A program made the position numbers and the translations under genes. The notes below the pieces were generated by a model. The model worked only from the letters and a program-made list of their open reading frames with translations. It searched no databases and was not told the DNA's origin. From Paracamarosporium sp. OC-R06-R3 (lineage: Eukaryota; Ascomycota; Dothideomycetes; Pleosporales; Didymosphaeriaceae), in NCBI GenBank assembly GCA_019828545.1, contig JACVRA010000161.1, forward strand, positions 62,001 through 126,000: DNA of 64,000 nt, written 5' to 3'. This document shows positions 45,201-57,348 of the stretch, piece by piece. Numbering within the stretch: the stretch's first letter is position 1; each line of letters begins with the position of its first letter.

Positions 45201-45676
45201 CCGGAAGAAGTGTACATAAAACACTTTTTTTGTATCACTCCACCATATAGCTGATCAAATCAAGCGGCTTCACGATAAACCGACGTATATCCTTGTGTTG
45301 AGCTTATCTTCCGTTACTCAAAGTAGAACGATGTCAACAAATTCATTGTAAACATGCAAACGCCTCATATTTGCCTATATGACCTCAACAGCAAGATGAA
45401 CTATCAGAACAAGCAGTATCGATGAATACCAGCAATTGTTCTCCGGTTTTGTTTTTTCCTCTAAAGAATCTAGAAAGTTTTTTTCGGACCGGGATCAACG
45501 AATGCCAAATCCCGAAAACGTTGCAATCATTCTATTTATCATTACGCATTTTCTCAGAGAAGATCAACCCCTACAAAAGTACGCATTATACCTTCACATA
45601 ACCGTGAACATTGAGTCATTGGTAAACAGCGTGAAGGTCGTGTCTTTCTACCTCGAGCATGTAAGTCACAACAAAC
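45201..45676. other. convergent intergenic region
   Basis: 476 bases, AT-rich, between the GNAT stop and the stop of the multi-TM gene. Short frames only, nothing recognised. Confidence 0.45.
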
Positions 45677-48543
45677 CTAATCAAGAACTCGCGTCTTCCC
45701 AGTTAGGCTCGAAAGCCGTTCAGACCCCTCCAGAGAGCTCGAAGAGCTCCAGGCGATACGATCCACAATTATTTCTGTCCCAGGTCCGTCACTTTTAGCA
45801 ACCACGCGAGCTCTCAATTCTTCTCCAGACTTTTTCAGTTTAGCTGCAACCTCACTGTCACTTATGAGGGTTTCCCTGATGCCAACATCCCTTAGGTCAG
45901 TGGACTCTGCCATCTGAAAGAAGGCCGACCATGCGCTTCCTAGCAGTGTCAATTTAGTGCTCTGTACGAAAAGCATGGCGACTACCGCCATAACGAGGAA
46001 ATGAGCGACAAGTATCCACATGAGTACCAAGAGACCAGAAGATTTTTGTGGATATAGGACAGAGGTATAGAAAGATACTTTTGCGGTGTCGTGTCCGTTG
46101 AATGCTGGGTACTGGTTGTAGTAATTGGTCATAGAAAGAACGGTGATAATTGACGACATAGCCCAAGCGAGCGAACCGCTGGCTGCCAGAGCACTGGTAA
46201 AAATAGCAGCCAATGCAGGATCCGCTGCAATGGCCTGGGATGGTCGCTTCGAAAACTTGTTAAAAACATTGACGAGTGGTTCTCCGGTAAGGAAAATAGT
46301 CCAATCTTGGGACAACGGGCTGTTGTTGCCGTCCATTGTGGCTGAACTACCAGAAGCATCACTCTGAACAAGTGGTCGTTGATTCATAGGCAACATGTCC
46401 CGATCGTTTGCTCTATACGAAGATGGTCTCTGCATAGTTAGAATGGCCCTCTGCCTCTTCGTGGTAGTTAAAGTCTTCGGAGATGGAATCAATTGATTCA
46501 GTATGTGTGAAGTGTTGTACGTTTTTGTGTGGTCATTCCAGGCGAGAGAAGGCTCTGTCCTGTTGTTTTCACTAGAAAGTTGTACACGCAGAATTGCTGC
46601 GTCCCATGCTGCAAAGCACAGAGCCAGGGAGACTCCTTGATCTGTTTGATTCGCGAAAGACATATTCTGCCATACCGAAGAGTTTCCTCTCATTTGTTCG
46701 TTGCTGATGTGATCCGGCCTATGATCAAAGCCTGCGATAACAAGAAACGCTGTTCCGTACGTCGTAGAGTCTTCGAACGGACTCCTGGCTGAGCGCATAG
46801 ATCCAGTATATACGTCCCCGATCTGACAAAGAGAGTATTGCCCGATTCCCGGTGACGAGCAGTTGAAACTCGAGGTAAAGTTCTGTAATTGCGAGACCGC
46901 CTGGCTTGTGGCAGCGTTACCCGAGATCCGACTATAGAGTCTACGGCCTTTGAATCCTGTGACAGAAGGAGCTTGGCATAGAACTCTGGAGTCTAGAACC
47001 ATTGTTTTACCAATAAAGGTATGCAAAGCCTGACGAGAGGCCACATCGGCATACGGCAAGAAGGCGCGAAGAAGGATCCCAGTGTCATCGATTCCTTCTC
47101 CAGTTTCGGAAGACATTTCAGAGAATTCTCCAAAAGCTGGGAATAATGGAGGGTTCGTTGTCCAAGCAGCGTCTCGTGGGATCAAAGCAACCGATGACAG
47201 GTTACACCCTAACATACTGCTTGCCGGCCTGCTGCAATTCTCGGTAGAATAGTGAAAACCAACTGGCAGTGTTGACTCAGTGCCCCTGCTGCTCAGGCTT
47301 CCAATCGCGAGATCGGAGAGCAGCAATGTCGAGCTGAATTGTAAAGCGCTCGCGCTCAGAAAGATCATCAGGCCAAGTCCCATCAATTTTCGTGTACCCA
47401 TGTGCTTCTTAGATCTCCACATATCTTTCGTCATAGAAAATGTGATTGCCCATGGATCTGTCGCACCAGACCTCATAGGTGAGATCTCCGCTAAGCTGAA
47501 TATGTTCACCCCAGCTCGAGACTCAAGCAGAAGTGAAGCAAGCATTGCAGCAGCGATTGATGCCTGTACATCGGTAAGAGTTCTCAAAAATAGTGCTGAG
47601 ATGGAGACTGCCCTAGTGCACCAACTGTTGATCATAATTGATTTCCATGTGCCGTTGTTCTCCCCCGCAAACCATAGAAATACAAAGAACCCGCACAAAG
47701 CTAAGAGAATACTGGAACAAGCTGCAAGGATAAACAACGTTTTCTTTCCCATTCTTTCAACGTCAGATATCGAATTAGTCTCAGAATCGACTTCTGCGGA
47801 TCGCAATTCTGCAGGTAAATGACTGCTACAATTGTTAAAATGTGCACACAAAGTCTTGTAAATGCGTTAACTGGTCATAATACGTACTTTTCCATCTGAT
47901 TTGCCATTTTAGCCGATGAATTCCGATGAAAAAGCTTCCGCACTAGGAGCCAAGATCCAAAGCTAATGTAAATAACTACAATGAATGCAATCGCAGATCC
48001 TGCGAACACGTAAGTCGTCGGGTGCTGGTTCCCGGGTGGTTTGTTGTCTCGCCAAGATATCCAATCTTTATCCGTAAAGCCTGAAGTATAAGATGGAAGT
48101 ACGCCAGCATTTGTCCCATTTGCTTGGAATTGACGGTAATAGTTGAACTGGACCGGGCTGTCCCAGAACGCCTCATCTAGTTCTTCTTGAATGCAACCTA
48201 TCACATGGCCGAGGCACGGATTGTAGCTACAGCATCCTACAAACTGGTTCATCGTCGTAGGTTTGCCCACTTCTACACACGTGTAGTAATTTTGGCCACT
48301 TCGACACGAAAGGTCGGGAAACGCCCCATACCGGCTGGGGTCGAACAAAACCTGGGAAAGGTCTTCTTGAGCGCACCCACTCTCACACGGATTAAGCTTG
48401 CAGCAGCCCACAAACTGGCTCGTTCCTTCAGGACATGTGTGCCATTGCGCTCCTGTCCGAAGACAGGTCACTTCTGGGCCGAAATCAGATCTGGGGCTCA
48501 CCGGAAACGGCTTCCAATCCCTCAGAACTGTAAAGCCCTTCAT
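45677..48543 (-). CDS. multi-TM protein with duplicated Cys-rich ectodomain, unknown function
   Basis: Two exons, 48543..47888 and 47825..45677, joined by a 62-nt intron (GTACGT..TTGTAG) in phase 2, giving 934 aa. Without splicing the parts look like two genes; the downstream part has only a non-ATG start of its own, which supports the join. Residues 27-57 and 80-117 are two copies of one module: C, then T-C, then Q-F-V-G-C-C-x-x-N-P-C, then G-C-x-Q-E-(D/E)-L. The first TM helix is about 177-202. The second exon contains four or more TM helices (near 248, 340, and two close to the C-terminus), with a long glycosylated loop rich in N-x-S/T sequons between them. I do not know the family; a cell-surface receptor or sensor is one possibility. 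Confidence 0.75.
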
Positions 48544-49955
48544 TTCGGAGTTGGATGTCTTGACCCAAGGCTATTACAACGCGGCGGCATGAGCTAACTG
48601 CACTCTGTAGTACGTTCGCAAGTACGAAGGTAAAAAATCACTCAGAAGTAAGATGGATTGTGCTGTAGTAGATGAGAAAATAGGGCTGGAGAATGGCTGA
48701 GATGATGCGTTTCAGTAGCGCAATTGGCACAAGGCTTTCATCTGGCTTTTAAGGTAGGTCGATCGCTTGTGGTTAATGCGCAGGAGAAGTCCGTAGCTGA
48801 AGGTAGATCTACAGCATATCTGACATGATAGGTTGCCTACTGGGGGCTGGATTGTAGAAAAGGCAATGATAGCCTCCACCGCCCAGTGGCTGAGCAGATA
48901 ATGAAAAAGAACGCATATCAAGTACTTTGTAGTCTTCAGACCTTCATTACTCCTAACGTAAACACCTTTAGTCTAAATAATTTTACACTGTAACGAAAGG
49001 CTTTTAGTATACTATTAAATTTTTATTTTCTAGTTATCCTTGACTGTAGTAGTAGCAATATTGGTTAAAGTAAGTATACTTCCGTTGTCCACATGCTCTT
49101 GGCGTGCGTTCTTTTTCAGCCGCGTGGTGGCGTAGAGCTGCGAACGAGGCACAGAGCTGTCTACAGTGAGCTAAAGTTAGCCGCCGATAAATGTATAGCG
49201 ATTGGATAAAAGGCCTAGGCTAACGGAGCTGCATGGTATGTGTTGATGCAGCTAACCGGTGAGCCTGGCCTTTCGGTAAGGCTCCTGTCAACCCAGCCTC
49301 GACACTTGCCGTGATCCTAGGCGTCAAGTCGTGACTACCCCTCCATCTTCTATTCGAATTGTTGAAATTGCGTCTTTTAAAAAAACCTACTTGAGAACAC
49401 GGCAGCCCCGTTAGCATTATCCACTTGAAGACCATGCCCTACACTTTTGTGCTCCTTGTTCCCTTGTAACTCGCCTTAATAGTACAGTTATATTATGTTG
49501 TACCTAAGGGGTTGATTCTACATTATTTGCTATACAGTCCTATTAGTAGCCTCTACTATAGGATATACGGACCGTTGACAACCTTACCCACTTTGCGATC
49601 ATTTGCACCTGTTGTGCCATTGGAACTCCCCAGTATTGCGAGTTTTTGGCTAGCAAAACGTTCGCCGACGACTGGGCAGGCAATCCAAGCTTCATACAAC
49701 AGAGCACACCCCAAGTCACTGACGGAGACACAGTTAACAACCAGATACATATCTAACAACTCATTCAATGACCGGTTATCTAACTCTATCCCACTACAAC
49801 TAATCCTTCACTTAGACGCCCCTACATACTACCCCTCTAATCTACTATTTCTTGATATCCCCACAACGCCACTCGACAGTCCTGCATCATCTACGCAGAC
49901 ACACTACCCACGTATTAGACGGCCCACTCAGTCAAAATAAGAGGGAGAATAGCAC
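48544..49955. other. 1.4-kb AT-rich, gene-poor stretch; possible decayed element
   Basis: About 48900-49080 is strongly AT-rich, with runs such as TTTTTATTTTC; 49500-49930 carries frames on both strands that resemble no known protein. No terminal inverted repeats, target-site duplications or transposase domain found by eye. It could be a RIP-degraded transposon or spacer; not decidable here. Confidence 0.4.
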
Positions 49956-50379
49956 TCACGTGTACCAATTCAGATCCTGCCAGATCTGACTGTTGGTCAC
50001 ACACCCAATGTTTGTCGCCTCATCAACAAATGCATCGGGGTTCACAAAGCAAAGCTGCGCTCTTCCGCTGTAATCCTGAATGTAGTGCGCGAAGGATTTA
50101 CAGCCGCTACCAACACCAGCAGCTATCACGTGTAAGCCCAGATTGACCTTTCCATCGCATGGGGGATGTATTTGTTCTGAGAGAATGGTACGTACTTTGG
50201 CACTTCTGCCAGCATGCGTCGAAGCTGGTCACGCTTGAGCGGTAGGGTCCGGAAGCACTTTCCGAGGCGCTTCTACGGGGCCAGCAGCTGTTGTCGCGGC
50301 TAGCGACTAAGGTGTAGGAGGCTGCGTGGGCAAGGGGGGCTGCGGCAAGGAGGCCGAGGGAGAGCGTGTTGAAGTGCAT
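49956..50379 (-). CDS. small secreted PAN/apple-like Cys-rich protein
   Basis: Two exons, 50379..50196 and 50122..49956, across a 73-nt intron, giving 116 aa. The acceptor ending at 50123 (GTGATAG) was chosen over later AGs because it keeps a 54-codon frame with four more cysteines. The signal peptide is MHFNTLSLGLLAAAPLAHA. Mature Cys residues are 32, 56, 60, 69, 86 and 102. The C-W-x-x-C step in FDACWQKC, then GCKSFAHYI and LCFVNP, resembles a PAN/apple fold, used for carbohydrate or protein binding. The stop codon overlaps a perfect donor (ACGTGAGT), so the protein may once have been longer. Role unknown; a secreted adhesin or effector is possible. Confidence 0.65.
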
Positions 50380-52485
50380 GGTTGCGGTGGGAGGTTTTGA
50401 AAGTGGATTTGAATTGAGGATGGGAATATGGACTATGAGGATTATTGGAGACCTATATATTCTGTCTATCCATGTTCAAGGCTTCATCGGTCTAACTGAA
50501 GGGTCGTTAGCATGAGGCACTCTCTTCGGCGTACGCGACGACGACGGCCACGTGACTGACCCTAGATTCCATGGTGAAGGGATAGTTATGCCGGCCATGT
50601 ATGAACGGTAATTGTGGCCTCGGTATGTGTAGAGTGTGTTTGTGCCGCTACCGGTATCAGGCCTCCAAGACAAGGCTGGCAACCTGCCTGTTTCAGGAAA
50701 TAACCGCTAGTGTGATATGTTCGGTGCTCTAAGGCAATCCGCACTGACGCAGTATCATGCCTGCTGAAACTAAATGTCAGTCCACCTTGTTTACCGCGCC
50801 AAGACTTAGATTTACTTGCACAGGCAATGATTCAATCAGTGGGACCAGACCCACTGTACGGCACAATGTTCTAAAGTCGGAATTTAGTACAAGTTCAGTA
50901 TTTGGACGGTGCTATGATGTCGTTGTTGTACGTTGGCATAACTCGACCTCACAACGCTAATACGCGAATAGGAAGTTTACGGTATACATCGCGACCCACT
51001 TGCAACCACACCCTGCTTCAGCGATGCCCTGCCTACTACTCCAAGTTTGAGCATTCATACTTTCTTCGTAAGTTCTACCACAGCCTCCAAAGTATGGCAC
51101 GGGAAAGCGGAAAAATTCTTGTATCGCTGCTCCGTCCGTTCTTCTGAGCTTAAGCAAAACACGCAGGACCACTCAAACCTTAGTACCTAATTAATGTAAC
51201 ATTGTGTATGTCACTGGTACAGGGCACGTAGAATTAGCGCCTTAGCGCTGGAAAAAGTAATATAGTACGATCCTCCAGACAGTTGCTCGAATATCTAATC
51301 CATTACAAACATTGCACAGCAGCAACTAAACTCCACTTTGATGCAGACTAAGTCCTGAGCCACCATCTCGTCACGCAAGCATTACGTTCACCAGGGCTCA
51401 TTCTACACACCGTTATGAAAAGGAGCCTGATCTAGGAGAAACTACCCTAACAATTCTCCGACTCTGCCATAGAGTAATAGTAGCATTAACACCACAACCA
51501 CCCCCGGACTTCCTGCTTTTCACCTCTCAGTATACTCCGAAAAGGGAAACCTTCTCGAGCAAAACCGTTATACTCAGGCCAAACACCAAGCCAAGTTCCG
51601 CCTCTCTTCCAAGAAATGAGCACCTCCTACAACCAAGCACTTACCCAGCCCCATCCGTTCTACAACAGTTCTATACAACTATCATGATTCCTCTTCCTCC
51701 TCGCTACTTCAGGTCAACGCCACTATAACCACGCACACGCTCACCTACACAGTCAAACCCAGCACAACCGCTCCAACCCCCACCGTACCCCTTGACGACA
51801 CTCCCCTCGCTTCTCGCTCTTCAGCAAGAAAATCAGCCCGCCGATGACCCGTACCAAACATGTTCCACAAGTCACCATAGCCCCCGTCCACACGCCCAAG
51901 CGTCCAGTAGTCCTAGAGTCATCTCCCGTGCCATCTATACTTAATACCTTCGCTACTATATATTATCCACCTCTAAGCCCTCATGGTGGTAGCTCCTACT
52001 CATCACAAGAACCTTCACCCGCGAAGTCGGTTACATACACTACACTACAGGAACGTAGTCCTCGCTTCTCCATACATACAGCCACTCAATCAACCCCCCA
52101 TATCCCGTCCCGTCAACACCACCAGCCCAGCATACTCCGCACCTCACACACATACCAAGAACTAGCACAACTCCATCATACAACACACCCAATTAATCAA
52201 AAACAGGCCAAGCTATCTACTACATCTCGATTTATTCCGTTTCATTACATTATCAATTTAGAAGGGGTATATACATAACGCGCTGCGCTGCGACGCTTCC
52301 ATAGCCAACGCACGTACCCAAGAGATGATTAAAGAAAAAAGTAGAGAAAGGAAAAGAAAAGGTAGGGGAATTAGTATCCAGATCGTCAGTCACATGGCAT
52401 GGTATCGAACTCCCTCCCTGCATCTCCCTCCTTCACATATCCAAACACATCTCCATCTCACCGGCGTGATATTTTACGCATCTCC
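50380..52485. other. 2.1-kb spacer with a possible Thr/Pro-rich gene fragment
   Basis: Between the PAN-like start and the CSC1-type stop. The plus strand near 51710-51842 has an open stretch rich in Thr/Pro (YTVKPSTTAPTPTVPLDDT) typical of mucin-like fungal surface proteins, ended by a TGA, then C/A/T-rich frames to about 52278. I could not assemble a convincing gene; it may be a pseudogene fragment. Confidence 0.35.
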
Positions 52486-55195
52486 CTAGTAAATAATCCT
52501 CTCCTCCCAAACCGGCGCCTCCCTCGCCTTGCCCTCCTCCTGTCCCCTCCAAACAACCTTATTCTTCTCATTAAAAAACGCCTGGTCGTCCGTGATCTCC
52601 AGCCCGGGAACCTCCTTCTTGGTGTCACGCACCTCGCGCGCAGAAATGCCCATGTCGTCGTGGACGATCCAGATGATGGGCGTCGGAGACGTGACGGCCG
52701 GGTTGAAGTAGGCGCGCTTTGCGATCTCCACGGGGAGCGGCTCCTGCGGGTGGTGGTAGAATTGGTCGAGCTTGGAGGAGAGCGTTTCTGTCGAGTTGCG
52801 CTCTGGGTTGATGAGTTTTTGGAGGAAGAGGGGGATTTTGGTTGGGCGGGGGGCGACGTTGGGAGTGGTGCGGTCGGCGGCGGGTGCGTCCTTTTCTGGG
52901 GTTGCGGCGTGGGCTAGGCCGTGCTCGAGTTCGGTGGTGGCGGGGGTGGGGTCTGTGTAGGCGACGCGGGCTTCGTGGTGGGCGAGGGCGGTGCGCAGAC
53001 TGAGATGGCCGATGATGGTGAGGGCGAGGAGGACGCACTCGATTGCGAGGGGACCCGCGGCGGCGGTGTTGTCGGCTGTTGCGATGGCGAAGAGACCGAT
53101 GAGACAGCCTTCAGAGAGGTACACGCCCGTGATGAGCTGGCGGAGGGCTCGCTGGTAAGCACCGCCTTGGGTGTCTATGTTGGTCTCGTAGCAGTAGAGG
53201 AAGTTGTAGCGGAAGGCGATGTAGATGAGGGAGAAGCCGACAGTTGCGAAACCTAGGACGAGAGGTGCAATGCCGCTATAAGTAAGTGCGATAACACCAA
53301 GGTTAACCCACTTGGGGAATTCTGAACCCCACGCAGGCGCAGAAAGGTTGACGAGTTTCTGCCAGATCTTCCGGGGAGTCTTGCCAGGAAGGATGCGGCC
53401 AAGCAGGACAATGCCGACGAAGCCGCCGATGTTGAGCAGGGTACCGGCGGCGGACGACAGACCGAAGAGAACAAAGTAGCTGATGTAGAAGTTCGATGCC
53501 TTGGGTAGGTTGTTGGACAGTACCGTAAGGACTGCGCCAGGGTTGTCGCGAACTTCTTGGATGACAGCAGTGGCAGCGCTGGCACATGTGGTGATCAAAA
53601 AGACCTGAATGACCTGGAAAGCAAAGTACCATGACTGTGTCTGCAACTCGACCTGGCTAACGGTAACCCAACCAGCAAGCCTGGCCATCACTGTATATGT
53701 TAGCTTTCATCGTTTCTTCAAATACTAGCGTGAGACTTACGTCGGCAAATGATAGGCACAAGCGCCATCAAGACTGCAAGCATGATAACGGGAAGTAGAC
53801 CCGTCACCACACCGAGTATGACACTCGGAATATCGTTGATCCACTCGAGCCAGCTGAAGGTTTTGGTGAGGTAGTTGATGTTAGAGATAATACCGACGAA
53901 AGCGACAGGAATGGCGAAGAAGATGATGCCAGCGGAGACGAAGGCCGTTGCAGCAATCCATCTGATCCAGTGCTCAGCAGTGCCAATGCGCAGGTTACTC
54001 CAAACAACCTCCTGGGGGAGAACACCGAGCTGACGCGCAGACATCTTCGAGTTGGGCTTGGTCTTCCTCTTCTGCATCAGAAGCCAGGCATCTTGAGCCG
54101 ACCTCTGCGTGTCGAATTCCAAGAACACAGCGCCGACCAAGTCAGCCTTGCCCTGCCAGTGGTTGTCCTGCTCGGCTTCGATCTGGGGAATGAGCTCGGC
54201 CAAGTGTTGGCGTCCATAGGTGATGGTGTCGACCTTCTTTCCGATGAGGAACTTGAGGCGGTGGGTGGGGCGATCCTTGGGGTTGCAGAAGTGATCCACG
54301 CCCTCTCCAGCCTTGTAAGCCTTCTTGCCCTTTTCCGTCTTGATACGGTTCTGGTTGGCATCGCGGGAGAGCTGGATCTCGCCAGCCTCGAGCTTCAATG
54401 CGGTGGCGTCCCGATCGTCAACCAGCTTCTGCAGCTCCTTGCAATTGGAGGCGACCCATGCGTGCTTGACGCCTGGGAAGAGCTCGAACAGGGTGGCCTG
54501 CGTGAGGTTCTTAGGGACGTTGGTGAAGAGGATGGTCTTGGAGGACAGGCGGCTGGCGCCCCAAGGAGAGCGTCGGTAGGCCTGGCGCAGATTGACGGTG
54601 TAGAAGGATTCACGGGCAATGATGATCATGACCAGACCCAGGAAGACGAAGGACACCAAGGCGTGGGCATAGTAGCGGTTCACGTTGACGACGTTGCTCA
54701 TGGAGAGCAAGTTGAGCTGCTTCTTCCCCGCGCCGCCCGTCGCATTGATAGGGAACAGAATGGGCCACGTGATGACGCAACCCAGAAAGCAGAGGACAAT
54801 GAGCAGCTTGAAAAAGCGCACAAAGAGGTAGCCGTCAATGGACTGGTGATCGAGGATGTACTCATCCTTGATGTGGCGGAAGTCTTTGATCCAGCCGAAA
54901 AGGCTGTCGCTCGGGGCGGGCGTCTTGCGCTGGTCGCCCAGGCTGTCGACGTAGGTGCGCGGGGCATAGAGCCTGCGGAAATAGCGGCGGAAGATCAAGA
55001 AGAGGGTGACGAAGATGAGGGCGGATATGGCGGTGGGAACGAGGGTCGAGACGAGGCCGGACAGCGAGTTGTCCTGTTCCTCGTCGCGGTTGGACCCTGC
55101 GACGCCGTCGTCCTAAGCGTGCTGTCAGCATGTTTGGCCGCAGGGGCACCGCCATGTTGTTTACTCACACGCGCAAAGAGGTGCACGAGGGCCAT
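52486..55195 (-). CDS. CSC1/OSCA/TMEM63-type calcium-permeable cation channel
   Basis: Three exons: 55195..55169, 55112..53741, 53690..52486; introns of 56 and 50 nt; 867 aa. The first exon is only 27 nt (MALVHLFAR). The N-terminal RSN1-type three-TM region (SALIFVTLFLIFRR, FFKLLIVLCFLGCVITWPILF, a third near 120-140) is followed by the cytosolic PHM7/RRM-like domain (TILFTNVPKNLTQATLFELF, about 160-320). The pore region then has about seven TM helices: IAATAFVSAGIIFFAIP, the ILGVVTGLLPVIML block and a long series in exon 3. The C-terminal tail (from about 720) is hydrophilic. Family members open on hyperosmotic or mechanical stimuli. All features are intact. Confidence 0.92.
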
Positions 55196-57348
55196 GGTCG
55201 CGCCCCGTCAAGAGGATTGTGGATTTCCTGGAGGGATTGTGTAGAATGTAGATTTTCGATAGGCGATCCGGGCGCAATTAAACAGGGCTTGAGCTGGCAC
55301 AAGTATCCTCCTTTCTGGGCTGCCCCACGTCATTGCCAGGCGCCCACAACAGCAAAGCGCAGCAAAAGCGCCCGCCAGACACGCCAAAGTGCGGCCGCTA
55401 AAAGTCTCGGTCCGTCTTTCAGCTCGGCCTCCTCGTGCGTAGTTCGGGACCCTGGCTCAAGTGCTCGAAGTTTTCAGTCCCGTCGTCCTGCGCCCCAGCC
55501 TCGATGCGACGCAACCAACACTGGTCGGCAGCTCCGTCGCCCGGGCGGTGCTGCGAGAGAGGCCATCGTCAAGTCCCTGAGACGCGTGACACGAGGGCGT
55601 TTCGCGGAGCCTTCTCCGTGGGTGGTACGTGTGCGCGGCGGAGGAGATTGCACGACTGATTCAAGCATCCCAGCCCCTGACCAATGATCCCTGCGCCCAT
55701 CGCGAGATATTGGATCTGCCTCCGATCTTGTCATGTTGGACGTGGTCTTCCAGGAAAACTATGTGCTGATCACAGGCAGGGGGAAGCGCTGCCGAGTCCC
55801 TAATGATGTCAAGCGTCTTGTGTGTTGCTGCTCGTGTGCGACTTGGTGCAGCTATTGCGCGGCTCAGAACAGGGAAACCTGGGAACACTGCAGCGTCCGT
55901 CTGCCTCTAAACCACTGTCGCGTCTGCAAGGAAATTGTGCCCTCTCACCAACAATCAATCTATCGCACAGTTTGTCCCATACGTTCTGTTGTTCATGGAG
56001 CAAGACCTCAGCGCGCTCAGCCTCACCGCTCGCTCGTCGCACACCCCTGTTCTCCTTCACGGTCTAGACCGCACCAGCCACAGTCTTTTCACTCGCAACA
56101 CCATGTTCAATCTCTTGCTCTCCGCTTTCATGTCATTACTTTGCCGCTCGTCTGACCCAGCTTCGTAGTCATGCATTAGATTTGTTTTCAGCTTGTGGCA
56201 CTTGTGCATTTCCAGATATTTGTATTTGCAAGTCCAATCACAGCCTGGCGAGGTATCTATCACCATGCACAGCCATCGCTCATATGCACTATGAAGATGG
56301 CTCCATGCACCGTCTCGATATCTGGATGCAAAACGCTAAAACGACAACACCTTATGATGGAGTCTTACACAGCCTCAGATTGCCACAACACCCGGTCTAC
56401 GCCGATTCCACCACTACCTCTCCCGTAAACCACTGGAACTGATGCGTGAAAAAACGACCATCGTATCCGGTGCAAGTCACCATTCCCTTCCAATAAAAGG
56501 CACACGTAAAACCTCAACGGTCCCTTCTCAGCCGCACTACACATCCATTACCCCACCCTCCAACACTCCAATCCCAGTCCCATACACTCCACCCTTCCAC
56601 CCACGATGACCTATCACGATATTCTAACGGTCCCAGCCAATGAAAACACTAAATAAATCTCAATGACACCAATTGACAAATCCGCTGAAGCTGATTACAT
56701 AGTTTCTTAGCTAAGGACGGACAGCAGAGACAGTAAATGGTGTAGTGTAGTGGATGCGCATAGCACACTCAACGGACGTCTCAATTCCCACCTCGCCTCG
56801 CCTCGCCTCTACTCAGAACGAAAAGAGATAAATTGCTTGAACATGAACACAACACAACGCGAGGGAAACAGCTTTTTGCACTGAACGCATAGTATCGAAG
56901 TATAGCATAGCATGGCATGGCATATCATAAACCCTATCATAGTACCCAAAGCACAACACAGCACAATGTACATCAACACTAGCACACCAAACGGCAAAGA
57001 AACAGAGAGAGAAACGAACATTCGTTCAAAGCCAAGTCAAGTCAAGTCTATGCTCGCACCCGTCTCGCCTTGTGCGTTTGTGTGCAAGTGTAGGTAGATC
57101 AGACAGCACTTTCCTATCCTTTCCCATCCTTTCCTGTGCATCCCAACCTAACTGGGGCCATCCATCCGACCCCGTACCGCGCCCGATTTATCCATTCATC
57201 CATCCATACCTTAACGAAAAGCAAAGCAAAGTCTATACAATACAATACACATACGCCGCAACCCCAAACAAGAAGAGCAGGACTTACTTTACTTTACTTT
57301 ACTTTACTATTAGAATTTACCTACGATTTACCCTCCTAGCCCTAGAAG
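55196..57348. other. 2.15-kb gene-free stretch
   Basis: Between the CSC1-type start and the C2 protein stop (both minus). Frames up to 185 codons exist but overlap antisense and lack domains. It includes a CGCCT/CTCGC run near 56795-56812 and a pentanucleotide repeat near 57290. Unusually long for a single promoter plus 3' UTR. Confidence 0.45.
57286..57308. repeat. ACTTT pentanucleotide microsatellite
   Basis: Four consecutive ACTTT-type units and a partial fifth, 40 bases past the C2 gene stop. A slippage-prone simple repeat in its 3' UTR. Confidence 0.8.

Noticed and set aside
49512..49940. Frames on both strands of 142 and 70 codons, considered as transposon remnants
   Set aside because: No transposase, reverse transcriptase or terminal repeat can be seen; not enough to call a mobile element.
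51844..52278. 144-codon plus-strand frame
   Set aside because: Low-complexity Thr/Pro/His composition without a start context, splice pattern or domain; kept only as a possible fragment.
53970..55244. 424-codon plus-strand open frame
   Set aside because: It lies antisense to the CSC1-type channel gene, whose domains and splice sites are clear; the antisense frame is Glu/Val/Gly-rich with no domain and is a shadow of codon bias.
55130..55687. 185-codon plus-strand frame
   Set aside because: Overlaps the CSC1-type first exons antisense and is Arg/Ser/Ala-rich with no domain.
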